This document shows, piece by piece, positions 36,665 through 46,641 of a DNA stretch of 64,000 nucleotides; the first letter of the stretch is position 1, and each line of letters opens with the position of its first letter. Under the pieces are notes generated by a model that saw only the letters and a list, made by a program, of their open reading frames with translations, was not told the origin of the DNA and made no database searches. Source of the stretch: an uncultured Pseudomonadales bacterium (GTDB lineage: Bacteria > Pseudomonadota > Gammaproteobacteria > Pseudomonadales > Cellvibrionaceae); contig CANLTI010000004.1 in NCBI GenBank assembly GCA_947494095.1, positions 1 to 64,000 on the forward strand, in the 5' to 3' direction. Position numbers and translations under genes: made by a program.

Positions 36665-38590
36665 TTAAGATTCACTTAAAAGATTAAACTGTTTTAAGCG
36701 TTGATGAATATGGGCACTGCGAGGGTTGAGCGCTAAGCCTTGTTTCCATACGGCTACAGCGGAATCCTTTTGCCCGCTGACCCAAAGTACCTCACCTAAA
36801 TGGGCGGCAATTTCATCGCTAGGCATAAGCTTTAGGGCTTGCCTGAGCAGTGTGGTGGCTTTGTCGTATTGGCCTAAGCGATAATAAGCCCAGCCCAAGC
36901 TATCGATGGTGGCGGGGTTGTTCGGTGCCAGGCTTAAGGAGCGCTCAATGTAACCTTTGCCTTCTGCTAAGCGCGTATTGGCATCGACTAAAATATACCC
37001 CAGCGTGTTGAGGGCATCGGTATTATTGGGGTTGATCGCTAAAACCGTTTGTAGGTCGTTTTCAGCCAGCGCCATATCATCGCGCGTGACAAACAGCATG
37101 GCGCGATTAAAGAGTAAATACTGCGAGCGAGGGAACTGCTTGATTGCGGCGCTGAGTGTTTGCTCGGCCTCATTGGTTAGGCCTTGGCTTCGGTAGTGGT
37201 CGGCCAATAGTAAGCTAATGCCTTCTTGGTAGTGCTTGTCAGCGGTAAGTTGATAGGCGATCAGTAATTGCAGCGCTCTATCTTGTTGTTGGTATTGATG
37301 CATGAGGCTCACAGCTTGCGCTAAAGCGGGTAAAAACTCTTTGCTCGGTGGTACCTGCACGTAGTATTCGATGGCCTCTAAAGGCTCTTTTTGCTGCTGG
37401 GCTATTTTGCCGAGATAATAGTAGGCCGTGGCAGTTTGCTCTGGTGTGGCGGCAATAAGGCTGAAGGTGTCGGGCTCTTGTGTTGACGGGCGGGTTAAGG
37501 GGGTAAAATGCATTTTTGCAGCATCGAGATCGGCGAGCTGATAATAAGTGAGTGCCAGTGCAAGTTGAATATTGCCATCACCAGGGGACTGCTTGAGTAG
37601 CTCTTCAAATTGCACTGTAGCGGCGGAGAGGTCGCTTTGCGTGAGGTTGCGCGCATACTGTAGGCGCAGCCGTTGGTTATTTGGAAAGCGCTTAACAATT
37701 TCGCCAAGGCGCTTTTGGGCTTTGTCTGGGTTTTGTTTACCCAAAATACGCAACTCTTGAATGTAGGCTTGTTGGTAATCGGCGCGCAATTTTTGAGCTG
37801 CCTTGGCATTGTCGAGCGCTTGGGTCAGCTGGTTTAACGGGTACTCTAAAAAGCTCATTGCAAGGGCTAATTCGGCATCTTGAGGGTGTTGCTCGCGCAA
37901 AGGAGCATACAGCTTTAGCAGCGCCTTAAGGGTATCTTGGCTGGCATCAGAGCCGGTCGCCTTGACCGCCAAGGCGTCTAGACCATGCGAGCTATGCTGC
38001 GGCATAAGCGTAACTGTTGAAGGTTGTGGGTTTTTGGGCTCTGTTCGCACATGGGGAGTTGGCGTATTTTGAGTTGTTTGAAGGCTTTGGTTTAGAAGGT
38101 AGCGGCCATGCTCAAATGCTTCAAAATAGCGACCCGCATCCGCTAAAGCAGCCATGGCCATATAGCGTGCTTGTGTGTTGTGCGGGGCTAAAGCGGCCCA
38201 TTGATTGGCCATTTGCAAAGTGGCTTCGCTATCGCGCACAAAGTTGGCCAGGTGGGCGGCACGCTCGGTCACGCCGGCATCTTGTGTATCGATCGCTTGC
38301 TTAACGTAATTGCTTAGCATGATATCGAGGCGGTCTCGACTACCGGCAAGCTCTGCTACCATGAGTGAGTATAAAGTTTCTGTGCTGAAGGGTTCTACGG
38401 GCTCTACAATGGGGGTAGGCGCTGCAGGTAGGGGAGGAGCCTTGGCGGTTGGTAATTGACTGGCGCAGCCAGCAATGCATAGCGATAACGCCGATAATGA
38501 CAATATCGGCAGTAGCCGCGCAGACAATGAGTCAATGCGCGCCGCATGAGACTGTTTTACGGCGGTGATATGTGCAAAAAAGTTAGACAA
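36665..38590 (-). CDS. TPR-repeat lipoprotein
   Basis: A 641-residue predicted lipoprotein with lipidated Cys42 (LSLCIAGC after a long N-region). About ten tetratricopeptide repeats fill most of the chain, for example TALNTLGYILVDANTRLAEG, NNPATIDSLGWAYYRLGQYD and EIAAHLGEVLWVSGQKDSAV in the last 150 residues. TPR scaffolds mediate protein assembly. A gene of this kind lies between hemA and lolB in Pseudomonas and many relatives (PA4667-like), and the same order is kept here with hemA divergent. The precise role is not known; outer-membrane location is inferred from the lipobox and absence of Asp at +2. Confidence 0.88.
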   Translation of the reverse strand: MSNFFAHITAVKQSHAARIDSLSARLLPILSLSALSLCIAGCASQLPTAKAPPLPAAPTPIVEPVEPFSTETLYSLMVAELAGSRDRLDIMLSNYVKQAIDTQDAGVTERAAHLANFVRDSEATLQMANQWAALAPHNTQARYMAMAALADAGRYFEAFEHGRYLLNQSLQTTQNTPTPHVRTEPKNPQPSTVTLMPQHSSHGLDALAVKATGSDASQDTLKALLKLYAPLREQHPQDAELALAMSFLEYPLNQLTQALDNAKAAQKLRADYQQAYIQELRILGKQNPDKAQKRLGEIVKRFPNNQRLRLQYARNLTQSDLSAATVQFEELLKQSPGDGNIQLALALTYYQLADLDAAKMHFTPLTRPSTQEPDTFSLIAATPEQTATAYYYLGKIAQQQKEPLEAIEYYVQVPPSKEFLPALAQAVSLMHQYQQQDRALQLLIAYQLTADKHYQEGISLLLADHYRSQGLTNEAEQTLSAAIKQFPRSQYLLFNRAMLFVTRDDMALAENDLQTVLAINPNNTDALNTLGYILVDANTRLAEGKGYIERSLSLAPNNPATIDSLGWAYYRLGQYDKATTLLRQALKLMPSDEIAAHLGEVLWVSGQKDSAVAVWKQGLALNPRSAHIHQRLKQFNLLSES

Positions 38591-39116
38591 AATTGAAACC
38601 TTTGGTAAATCGATGGCCTTACACTATTACGATTGCGCAGACACAGCGGTAGTTAATGTGGCCGAGCTGTAACAGGTAACTTGATGCCGTATTGTGATTA
38701 TTGCGCTTTTGTATTGAGCGGCGCGACGGTTTATGTGTTGCGCTTAATAGGCGTCGCTTTTTGAATCACAGGGTTTTTGGGTACAACTAAAACTATAATT
38801 TGGGTATAACTAAAACTATAACAGGCATCTGTATAGTTTTAGCATAGATGATAAGGGTTTTATTTCGTTCCTTTGTCGTTTTGAGACGTTTTATGTTTTT
38901 AAATAACTGTTTTGTGTTTTTAACGCGATGTTTTATAGCGTGTAATAGTGACCTTTTGCATTGTGGAATAGCGTGTAACACCACAATTTGTGGCCATACT
39001 ACTTGTCAGCTCGCCCGCTTGCGCAGACAATAGACAGCTTTGCTTGGTAGATGCCCTGTTATCGGGGGGTTAAAGCCAACCTTTTAATGATTAATTTGGT
39101 GTAAGTGACCTCCCTT
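38591..39116. other. Divergent region, TPR lipoprotein / hemA
   Basis: 526 bases with no supported gene (a 61-residue frame at 38848-39033 has no ribosome site and low-complexity content). It contains a repeat cluster at 38779-38842 (separate entry). Promoters for both the TPR gene and hemA are expected here. Confidence 0.5.
38779..38842. promoter_or_regulatory. Repeat cluster upstream of hemA: candidate operator
   Basis: Two 20-bp near-identical direct repeats (GGGTACAACTAAAACTATAA at 38779 and GGGTATAACTAAAACTATAA at 38802, 23-bp period) are followed by an inverted 11-bp copy TATAGTTTTAG at 38832. The spacing of about two helical turns is compatible with a regulator binding one face. No known regulator motif is recognised. 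Confidence 0.5.
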
Positions 39117-40445
39117 ATGACCCTGATTGCTTTGGGAATAAATCACAATACGGCTTCTGTCGACGTGCGTGAAGCTGTGGCTTTTTCGCCGGAGCAAATG
39201 GCGGCCGCACTTCGTGAAGCTAGTATTGGCAAGGCGTTGCAGGAGGTGGCAATTTTGTCGACCTGCAACCGCACCGAAATTTATGCCAATATTGCTGACG
39301 ATGCGCTAGGCGGGCAAAAACTGCTGGGCTGGCTATCTGAGTTTCATAACACGCCTTTAGAGGCGCTAGAGCCCTGCCATTATGTACACGAAGGGGCAGA
39401 TGCTGCGCGCCACATGATGAAGGTGGCCAGTGGCTTAGACTCTTTAGTGTTGGGTGAGCCGCAAATATTGGGCCAAATGAAATCGGCTTACGCTACCGCC
39501 AATGAGGCCGGCAGCTTAAAAAGTGGGTTGCACAATGCCTTTCATCAGGTGTTTTCGGTGGCTAAGCGCGTGCGCTCAGAAACCGCCATTGGTGAAAACC
39601 CCGTCTCGGTGGCTTATGCGGCAGTGACATTGGCGCAGCAAATATTTTCTGATTTAAAAAATGATACGGCGCTATTAATTGGTGCAGGCGAAACCATTGA
39701 GCTGGTGGCGCAACATTTGGCCAAGCAAGGCCTTAAAAAAATTATTGTGGCTAACCGCACCTTGGCGAATGCTGCGCGGCTGGCAGAAGCGTTTGGCGGT
39801 GAAGCCATATTGCTCGCAGAGATACCTGAGCATTTACACAAAGCCGATATCGTCATTTCAAGCACAGCCAGCCAGCTACCGGTATTAGGTAAAGGCGCGG
39901 TAGAGGCTGCGCTTAAGCAGCGGCGTCATAAGCCTATTTTTATGGTAGATATTGCCGTGCCGCGCGATATCGAAGCCCAAGTAGGCGAGCTTGATGATGT
40001 TTATTTGTATACCGTTGATGACCTTAAAGAGGTTATCGACGAAAATATGCGCTCACGCGAGCAGGCGGCCGAAATTGCTACCGAAATCATCGAGGAGGGC
40101 GTTGGGCGCTACCAAAAAGAGCTTAATAGCCTAGATGCTGTGGCAACGGTTAAGGCTTTTAGAGTCTCTGTTGATACCCTGCGTGAAGCCGAGCTAGAGA
40201 AAGCCCTTAAAATGTTACACAGTGGCGTTGAGCCTGGTGACGTGCTTAGTCAGTTGGCGCGTAATTTGGCCAATAAAATTATGCACAAACCCACTGCCAA
40301 GCTGCGCAAAGCCGGTGCAGAGGGTGACTTTGATGCCATTAACACCTTTCAAGCATTATTTGAGCTAGATGTAGGCGCCGATGCCTTGCCTGCCACGAAT
40401 GATTCAAAAGTCCAGAACATAGATTTAAACAGCGAGAAACCATGA
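39117..40445 (+). CDS. hemA: Glutamyl-tRNA reductase
   Basis: A 442-residue enzyme that reduces glutamyl-tRNA to glutamate-1-semialdehyde, the first step of tetrapyrrole (haem) synthesis. [19 protein letters not shown] aligns with the E. coli start. Catalytic Cys50 lies in [27 protein letters not shown] and the NADPH-binding [17 protein letters not shown] follow, then a C-terminal helical dimerisation domain. An in-frame GTG at 39105 with a better ribosome site would add four residues. The last four bases overlap prfA (ATGA), indicating coupling. Confidence 0.97.
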   Translation: MTLIALGINHNTASVDVREAVAFSPEQMAAALREASIGKALQEVAILSTCNRTEIYANIADDALGGQKLLGWLSEFHNTPLEALEPCHYVHEGADAARHMMKVASGLDSLVLGEPQILGQMKSAYATANEAGSLKSGLHNAFHQVFSVAKRVRSETAIGENPVSVAYAAVTLAQQIFSDLKNDTALLIGAGETIELVAQHLAKQGLKKIIVANRTLANAARLAEAFGGEAILLAEIPEHLHKADIVISSTASQLPVLGKGAVEAALKQRRHKPIFMVDIAVPRDIEAQVGELDDVYLYTVDDLKEVIDENMRSREQAAEIATEIIEEGVGRYQKELNSLDAVATVKAFRVSVDTLREAELEKALKMLHSGVEPGDVLSQLARNLANKIMHKPTAKLRKAGAEGDFDAINTFQALFELDVGADALPATNDSKVQNIDLNSEKP

Positions 40446-41524
40446 AACCCAGTATTCTGGAAAAATTACAAACCTTAGCCGAGCGCTATCAAGAAGTTGG
40501 CGCTTTGCTCGGTGATAGTGAAATCATCAGTAACCAAAATAAATTCCGCGAGCTTTCAAAAGAGTATGCCGAGCTAGAGCCTGTTGTATTGTGCTTTGAA
40601 CAGTATGAAAAAATTCAAAGTGATATGGATGATGCGCGTAGCATGTTGGAGGAATCTGACCCTGAAATGCGTGAAATGGCGCAAGAGGAGCTAACCGCTG
40701 CCCAGCAGCAAGTAGAGCCTTTAGAGCTCGAGCTGCAAAAGCTATTGCTGCCTAAAGACCCGCGTGATGGTAAAAACGTTTACCTCGAAATTCGCGCCGG
40801 TACCGGTGGTGATGAGGCGGCGATATTTGCCGGTGATTTATTCCGCATGTATAGCCGTTATGCTGAAACGCAGCGCTGGCAGCTTGAAGTGATCTCGCAA
40901 AACGACGGCGATCACGGCGGCTTTAAAGAGATTATCTCGCGGGTAATTGGTACGGGTGTCTATTCTAAGTTTAAGTTTGAATCGGGTGCTCACCGCGTAC
41001 AGCGTGTGCCAGCGACCGAGTCGCAAGGGCGTATTCATACCTCGGCGTGTACTGTGGCGGTGATGCCAGAAGCCGATGAAATGGATGAAATATCTATCAA
41101 CAAAGCCGATTTGCGCGTTGATACTTTTCGTGCCAGTGGTGCCGGCGGGCAGCATGTTAACAAAACCGACTCGGCGATTCGCTTAACGCATTTGCCCAGC
41201 GGTGTAGTGGTTGAGTGCCAGGATGAGCGCTCGCAACATAAAAACCGGGCCAAGGCGATGTCGTTATTAGCCTCAAAGCTTGCCAACAGCGCCGAAGAAA
41301 AAGCAGCCAAAGAAATGTCCGATGAGCGTAAAAACTTAGTGGGCAGTGGCGATCGGTCGGAGCGTATCCGAACGTATAATTACCCGCAAGGCCGCGTAAC
41401 CGACCATCGTATTAATTTAACCTTGTATAAGCTTGATGAAATTATGCAGGGGCAGTTAGGCGATGTGGTACAGCCATTGGTTAATGAGTATCAAGCCGAT
41501 CAGCTTGCTGCTTTAGCTGAGTAA
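40442..41524 (+). CDS. prfA: Peptide chain release factor 1
   Basis: A 360-residue factor terminating translation at UAA and UAG. The GGQ motif ([17 protein letters not shown], near residue 235) contacts the peptidyl-transferase centre, and the codon-recognition region [12 protein letters not shown] holds the PxT-type tripeptide. The methyltransferase that modifies the GGQ glutamine, prmC, is the next gene (3-base gap). Part of the widespread hemA-prfA-prmC-moeB operon. Confidence 0.98.
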   Translation: MKPSILEKLQTLAERYQEVGALLGDSEIISNQNKFRELSKEYAELEPVVLCFEQYEKIQSDMDDARSMLEESDPEMREMAQEELTAAQQQVEPLELELQKLLLPKDPRDGKNVYLEIRAGTGGDEAAIFAGDLFRMYSRYAETQRWQLEVISQNDGDHGGFKEIISRVIGTGVYSKFKFESGAHRVQRVPATESQGRIHTSACTVAVMPEADEMDEISINKADLRVDTFRASGAGGQHVNKTDSAIRLTHLPSGVVVECQDERSQHKNRAKAMSLLASKLANSAEEKAAKEMSDERKNLVGSGDRSERIRTYNYPQGRVTDHRINLTLYKLDEIMQGQLGDVVQPLVNEYQADQLAALAE

Positions 41525-41527
41525 CCG

Positions 41528-42382
41528 ATGACAATTACTGAGGCGTTGCGCCAAGCGGCGCGCTTGGTGGGGGTTTCTGATTCGCCTAGGCTTGATGCTG
41601 AGCTGTTATTGACTGCAGCGAGTGATTTTGATCGGACGTATTTTTATACTTGGCCCGAGCGCGAGCTAACACCTCAAGTTACCGCCTGTTTTGAATCAAT
41701 GCTGGCGCGCAGAGCGACTGGCGAGCCGGTGGCGCATATTACTGGCCAGCGCGAGTTTTGGTCTCTTCCTTTAATGGTAGATAATACCACACTGATTCCT
41801 AGGCCCGACACCGAGGTGCTGGTTGAGGTGGCGTTAGCGTCGTTGAATGCGCTTAACAGCCCGGCTCCCAGAGTATTAGATTTGGGCACCGGTACCGGCG
41901 CTATCGCGTTGGCGTTGGCGAGTGAAATACCACATGCCGATATCATCGCCGTCGATCAAAGTGCTGAAGCGGTATTGTTAGCTAAGCGCAACGCTGAGGC
42001 TTTAGGTAAAAGTATTACCGTACAGCGCGGCGGCTGGATAGATGATGTGTGGCTAGCCGAGATTAAAAATCAGCCGCTATTTGACTGCATTGTGAGCAAC
42101 CCACCGTATATTGATGAGACCGACCCGCACCTTGCCCAAGGCGATGTGCGGTTTGAGCCTTTAAGTGCGCTTGTTGCCAGCGGGCAGGGTTACTGTGATT
42201 TGTTGACGATTATTGATCTCGCTCATCACCTACTCCAAGTGGGTGGTGTGGTGTGGCTGGAGCACGGTTATCAGCAAGCGGTTAAAGTGCGTGAGTCCTT
42301 AACAGCGGCGGGCTTTACACAGGTAGTGACGCACCATGATTATGGTGGTAACCCAAGAGTCACAGGCGGTTATCGCTCATAG
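41528..42382 (+). CDS. prmC: Release factor glutamine methyltransferase PrmC
   Basis: A 284-residue SAM-dependent enzyme that N5-methylates the GGQ glutamine of RF1 and RF2. An N-terminal helical domain (1-75) is followed by the methyltransferase fold: VLDLGTGTGAIALALAS binds SAM, and the catalytic VSNPPYIDE motif lies near residue 190. Full length. Three bases after prfA. Confidence 0.97.
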   Translation: MTITEALRQAARLVGVSDSPRLDAELLLTAASDFDRTYFYTWPERELTPQVTACFESMLARRATGEPVAHITGQREFWSLPLMVDNTTLIPRPDTEVLVEVALASLNALNSPAPRVLDLGTGTGAIALALASEIPHADIIAVDQSAEAVLLAKRNAEALGKSITVQRGGWIDDVWLAEIKNQPLFDCIVSNPPYIDETDPHLAQGDVRFEPLSALVASGQGYCDLLTIIDLAHHLLQVGGVVWLEHGYQQAVKVRESLTAAGFTQVVTHHDYGGNPRVTGGYRS

Positions 42383-42587
42383 CGACGCGTGCTGCTGTGT
42401 ATCTCTGATGGCCGTGACGGTGTTGCGATGATGTGTTGTTATCATATTGTTTTTGACGGCGGTACTTTGCAAGCCTCGCTATTGGATTTTTATTTAATGC
42501 CTAGCTTAATGCGCTAATATCGAGTTCGAGCGCTCATTCAATCGCTATATTCAATGTCTATATCCAACGATTAATACAAGTCTTTTT

Positions 42588-43349
42588 ATGATTCCTGAAC
42601 TTACTGATTTAGAGTTAGAGCGCTACAGCCGGCAATTATTATTGCCGCAATTTGATGTGGCTGGCCAATTAGCGCTAAAAAAATCCCGTGTATTAATTAT
42701 TGGTTTAGGAGGGCTAGGCTCGCCTGCGGCTATGTATATGGCCGCAGCAGGTGCTGGGACGTTGGTGCTTGTTGATGATGATGTGGTTGATGCCAGCAAC
42801 TTACAGCGCCAGGTGGTGCATTGTGAGCGGCGCTTAGGTATGACAAAAGTCGCATCGGCCAAGCAGCAATTAGCGGCCTTGAATTCATTGATTAACATAG
42901 AGTGCATGGCTGTGCGCCTCGAAGGTGACGCGCTAGAGCAGCAAGTGGCACGTGCCGATATTGTTTTAGACTGTAGTGATAATTTTGCCACACGCTGCGC
43001 GATAAATGCAGCATGCGTTAATAGCCAGACGCCTTTGGTTTCTGGCGCTGCTATTCGATTTGAAGGCCAAGTGGCGGTATTTAATCAATCACAAGAGGCG
43101 CCATGCTACCAGTGCTTATACGGTTTGTTAGGCGAGCAAAGTTTAAGTTGTTCGCAAGCAGGGGTATTATCACCGGTTGTTGGGATTATTGGCGCTTATC
43201 AAGCATTAGAGGCCATTAAAGTATTGGCTGGCGTGGGCGAAACGATGACTGGGCGGGTGCAGTTTTTTGATGGGTTAAAAGCCCAGTGGCGAGAATTTAA
43301 ACTGAAAAAAGACAAGACCTGCGTGGTATGCGCAGGCCTTGTAAATTAA
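42588..43349 (+). CDS. moeB: Molybdopterin-synthase adenylyltransferase MoeB
   Basis: A 253-residue E1-like enzyme of the ThiF/MoeB/HesA family. It adenylates the C-terminal glycine of MoaD (or ThiS) so that sulfur can be added. The nucleotide loop reads VLIIGLGGLGSPAAMYMAAA, with VDDDVVDASNLQRQVVHCE behind it. Two CxxC pairs (CYQC and CVVC) bind zinc, and SCSQAGVL holds the conserved Cys. 205 bases separate it from prmC, so it may have its own promoter. ThiF is the alternative name; context (hemA-prfA-prmC) favours MoeB. Confidence 0.9.
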   Translation: MIPELTDLELERYSRQLLLPQFDVAGQLALKKSRVLIIGLGGLGSPAAMYMAAAGAGTLVLVDDDVVDASNLQRQVVHCERRLGMTKVASAKQQLAALNSLINIECMAVRLEGDALEQQVARADIVLDCSDNFATRCAINAACVNSQTPLVSGAAIRFEGQVAVFNQSQEAPCYQCLYGLLGEQSLSCSQAGVLSPVVGIIGAYQALEAIKVLAGVGETMTGRVQFFDGLKAQWREFKLKKDKTCVVCAGLVN

Positions 43350-43369
43350 GCATAACGAGCTGAGATAAC

Positions 43370-45763
43370 CTAGAACTTAAAGGCGGCCTCAAGTGCTACG
43401 GTGCGAGGGCGGTTAACAAAGCTATAAAATGTATTCGTTTGGAAATTACCGCCAGATAACGGCGCATTAGCAGAGTAAGTGAGTACTGCTTCATCGAGTA
43501 AGTTTTTGCCTAAAATCGCGGCATGCCAATTATCGGCGCCAATTTGTAAGCGCAGGCTCATTAGTGTATGCGAGTCGATTTCACCTTTAGGGTCTAAGTT
43601 AACGTGGACTTGATAGCCATCAACAAACTGGGTGTCTAATACCGCAGCAAACTCGAGGCTTTGACCAACATCGCGACGATAATCAAAACCTAGGTTAAAG
43701 GTGTAGTCGGGTGTATAAACCCCTGATTTACCGGTGTAATCACACTCTTCAATACCGACGTCGTTATTAACGCCCACTTGATTAAAATAGCAGTTACCAT
43801 TTTTAAAGTCTAAGTATTCAAAATCGAGTAAAGCTAAGCCATAACTGGCAGTAAGGTGGTTGCTAATGGCTACACGACCATCAAGCTCTAAGCCTTGTAC
43901 GCGGGTTTTTTTGGCGTTGCCTACGTTAAAGCCTACAGCGCCATCAAATTGGCTAACTTGTAAGTTATCGTAATTGGTTAAGAAAAGTGCGAGATTAATT
44001 TCGCCGCGGTGATCCCATACACTACTTTTGTAACCTAGCTCATACGCTGTGGCTTTTTCTTCTTCAAACTCAAAGGCGGTAGGTTTGTTTGAACGCGGGT
44101 CAAAGCCACCGGCTTTAAAGCCTTTGGTGTAGCTAAAGTAAGTGCTGCTATCGTCGTTGATATCCCATTGAGCAATTAATAATGGCGTAAAGGCAGACTC
44201 GCTTCTGTTGCCTATTATATTGTGCCCTTGAGCATTGGGGTCTCGTAATTTAAGCTGCTCGGTATCGGTTTTAAAAACTTGCGATTGAAAAATAAGTGCA
44301 TTGTTATATGCGATAGCCGCTTCGGCATCTGAATAAGCATCGCCATTAAACTTAACCGCGTTGACCTCTTTATCACTCCTTTTGCTTTCATGTGTATAGC
44401 GGCCACCCACAATGACTCGAAAGTCATCTTTAATATTCCATGTGGCCTGGCCAAACACCGCTTGAGTATTCGATGATTGGTTAAAGCCCCGTGAGGCACC
44501 GCTATCGCCGAGCAAGACTGCAGTGGGTATTTGAGGCGCGAGCAGTGGGACTAAGAGTGAATTTTTAGGTATTTGAAGGATGTCATAAAAATATTGATCA
44601 TAGGTTTGGAAGAATATGCCACCAAGCCATTCCACATTATCGCCTAGCGGTGAGGCAATGCGAAACTCTTGGCTGAGCTGAGAGTAATCTTCTTCTAGGC
44701 GTAAATCTAAAATAGGTGTAGGGGTAAAGTCACAGTCACAGTTTTCGATATAATCATATTTTACCGAACCTGTTAATGAGGTGAGTGTGTAGCCTTTCAC
44801 ATCCCAGCTTGCTTTTAGGGTGTGCGAGGTTGAGCGGTTTTTACTGAGTTCAGGCGACCCTGTTTGGCGGGTGTAATCTTGCTGGCCATCAAACCCTTCG
44901 GCCTCAAGGCCTTGCGCGCCAAAGGCGTTTAAAATTTGAGAAAAAGTGAGGCCGCCAAAAGGTGAGGCTGCGGGCGGGATAAGCGAGGGCTCATCGAGCG
45001 TCATCTCGACGGCGCGGCCGTAGGTATCGAAGGTGTTGCGCTCGCCAATGTAGTTGATGGTGAGGTCGTCAGTAGCATCCCACTCAAGGCTTATGCGGCC
45101 AGAGGCAATATCTTGCTCCACCTCATCGGTCCCTTTATAGGTGTTTTTAAAATAACCTGGATCATCGTATTTACGCAGAGCAATACGGCCACGTAAAGAC
45201 TCGGTTAATGGCCCTGATACGACGGTGGTAAACTCGGTAGTACCGTATTCGGCTTCATAGCTGGCGGTCAGCGAGCCCGTTAGATCGTGAGTAGGTTTAG
45301 CTGTAATTAAATCGAGTGCGCCGGCAATACTGTTTTTACCAAATAGCGTACTTTGTGGCCCGCGCATTACCTCGACGCGATCCATATCAAACATGGGAGC
45401 TCTAAAAAGCTGCGCGCGGCCACGAAAAATACCATCAGCATAAACAGCGACAGACTGCTCAAACCCCTGGCTGTTATCTGAGCCAATACCGCGGATGCGC
45501 ATTTGGGTGCTCAGGCCTGTTTGGGTAAAATGAATATTGGGTACTAAAACCGTTAAGTCAGCAAGATTCTCTACACCTATCTCATCCAGCTTGTCGCCAG
45601 TTACCGCGGCCACAGACAGTGGGATATCTTGAAGGGATTGCTCTCGCTTTGTCGCTGTCACTAATACTTCTTCTAGTGCGGGCGGCGCTTGATTGGCTGC
45701 TGCATGACAGCTTAAAAGACTGCCGATAGCGAGCGCAAGCGTGCGAGATTTACAGATAGGCAT
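43370..45763 (-). CDS. TonB-dependent outer membrane receptor
   Basis: A 797-residue active-transport receptor. The signal peptide is about 1-23, then TonB box EEVLVTATKRE, a plug domain (about 45-160: VLVPNIHFTQTG, MRIRGIGSDNSQGFEQSVAV, VEVMRGPQSTLFGKNSIAGA) and a 22-strand barrel ending in Phe (VALEAAFKF). This general type imports siderophores, vitamin B12, carbohydrates or other compounds. The AVYADGIFRGR plug text is common in receptors of unknown substrate in marine gammaproteobacteria. No FecR or sugar-metabolism partner is adjacent, so the substrate cannot be told. A perfect 15-bp palindrome lies 46 bases upstream of the start. Confidence 0.93.
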   Translation of the reverse strand: MPICKSRTLALAIGSLLSCHAAANQAPPALEEVLVTATKREQSLQDIPLSVAAVTGDKLDEIGVENLADLTVLVPNIHFTQTGLSTQMRIRGIGSDNSQGFEQSVAVYADGIFRGRAQLFRAPMFDMDRVEVMRGPQSTLFGKNSIAGALDLITAKPTHDLTGSLTASYEAEYGTTEFTTVVSGPLTESLRGRIALRKYDDPGYFKNTYKGTDEVEQDIASGRISLEWDATDDLTINYIGERNTFDTYGRAVEMTLDEPSLIPPAASPFGGLTFSQILNAFGAQGLEAEGFDGQQDYTRQTGSPELSKNRSTSHTLKASWDVKGYTLTSLTGSVKYDYIENCDCDFTPTPILDLRLEEDYSQLSQEFRIASPLGDNVEWLGGIFFQTYDQYFYDILQIPKNSLLVPLLAPQIPTAVLLGDSGASRGFNQSSNTQAVFGQATWNIKDDFRVIVGGRYTHESKRSDKEVNAVKFNGDAYSDAEAAIAYNNALIFQSQVFKTDTEQLKLRDPNAQGHNIIGNRSESAFTPLLIAQWDINDDSSTYFSYTKGFKAGGFDPRSNKPTAFEFEEEKATAYELGYKSSVWDHRGEINLALFLTNYDNLQVSQFDGAVGFNVGNAKKTRVQGLELDGRVAISNHLTASYGLALLDFEYLDFKNGNCYFNQVGVNNDVGIEECDYTGKSGVYTPDYTFNLGFDYRRDVGQSLEFAAVLDTQFVDGYQVHVNLDPKGEIDSHTLMSLRLQIGADNWHAAILGKNLLDEAVLTYSANAPLSGGNFQTNTFYSFVNRPRTVALEAAFKF

Positions 45764-45808
45764 TAGGATCTCCTTGTGATGACTCAGTTATTGTAGCTAG
45801 TTTGCAAA

Positions 45809-45823
45809 TTTGCATTATGCAAA
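45809..45823. promoter_or_regulatory. Palindromic operator candidate upstream of TonB receptor
   Basis: TTTGCATTATGCAAA is a perfect 15-bp palindrome with a central T, and an extra TTTGCA half-site lies directly next to it at 45801. It is 46 bases from the receptor start, a normal operator position. It does not match Fur. Confidence 0.55.
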
Positions 45824-46148
45824 AATGTATCAGGTATCGACCACCGTGCATAGTACTTTATGGTTAACTTATGAGACTAAATACATTTAGATGGTGTTTG
45901 TGGGACTCTCATGGATTGCGTGTGATCAAAAAGAAATTAATCAATAAAGATTTATTGGCTTTTAGTGAGTGACTGCGGAGTATGGCCGGGCTTAAGTGAT
46001 TATGAGGTGTAGAAAAATATAACGCCTTGATAATGATAGGGCGCCACTTTTTTAGAGCCGATTTATGGGGCTAGTGAAGTTGGCGTTTTATTGATAAGAA
46101 TAGTGCGCATGCAATTTGAATGGCTGATTAAATTATCGAACAATAATC

Positions 46149-46383
46149 GTAACTATTCAGAGGTACCGAAATTGGGCGCTAATGAATCATTTGCTGGGCC
46201 GCTCAAGTCATCTGCGACTTTATGCTCATTGACTTTGTGCGCCTGTAAAGTCTAATCTTGCATATCCCTATGCAGGCGCACTGTCTAACCCTTACCTTCC
46301 CTGCAGGGCCCGGCGCTTAAATGCCCAGAAAATAACTCATCAGCATCCTGTTAAGAGGTTTTTTGGTTCGGCTGAATAGTTAC
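46149..46383 (+). mobile_element. MITE-like repeat, copy 2 (235 bp)
   Basis: Full-looking copy with perfect 12-bp terminal inverted repeats (GTAACTATTCAG / CTGAATAGTTAC), extended to 15 by flanking ATC/GAT. It is in opposite orientation to copy 1, and holds an extra central region with an internal hairpin-like GCGCCTG ... CAGGCGC pair. No open frame for a transposase. It probably moves in trans, if at all. Confidence 0.88.
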
Positions 46384-46392
46384 GATATTTTT

Positions 46393-46596
46393 TTAATAGT
46401 TGTCATTATCTTCCGTCCATAGTTCGGCATCTTCGTCATTGTGGCTGCCTGGAATGCGACGGCTTTCTGATGCCCACTCTCCTAAATCAATGAGTTGACA
46501 GCGTTTAGAGCAAAAAGGCCGGTTGGGGAATTGCTCGGTCATGAGTACGGTTTTTTTGCAGTTTGGGCACGGGATCGATAAGGCTTTTGCAGTCAT
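46393..46596 (-). CDS. yacG: DNA gyrase inhibitor / zinc-binding protein YacG
   Basis: A 67-residue protein with a four-cysteine zinc site (CPNCKKTV and CSKRC) and the family motif [17 protein letters not shown]. YacG binds GyrB and inhibits DNA binding by gyrase in E. coli. It lies 45 bases downstream of coaE in the usual pilBCD-coaE-yacG order. Confidence 0.94.
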   Translation of the reverse strand: MTAKALSIPCPNCKKTVLMTEQFPNRPFCSKRCQLIDLGEWASESRRIPGSHNDEDAELWTEDNDNY

Positions 46597-46641
46597 AGAG
46601 TTTGTAGGCTTAGCGGTGAAGCTTGTGAAAGTGACGAGCGA

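Larger units (their letters stand above)
45764..46392. other. TonB receptor / yacG intergenic region
   Basis: 629 bases with no supported gene. It holds the palindrome at 45809-45823, then about 320 bases of A/T-rich DNA, then the MITE-like copy 2 at 46149-46383, which ends 9 bases before the yacG stop codon. Confidence 0.5.

Noticed and set aside
38848-39033. 61-residue frame upstream of hemA
   Set aside because: Low-complexity Phe/Leu/Cys content, no ribosome site, lies in promoter DNA.
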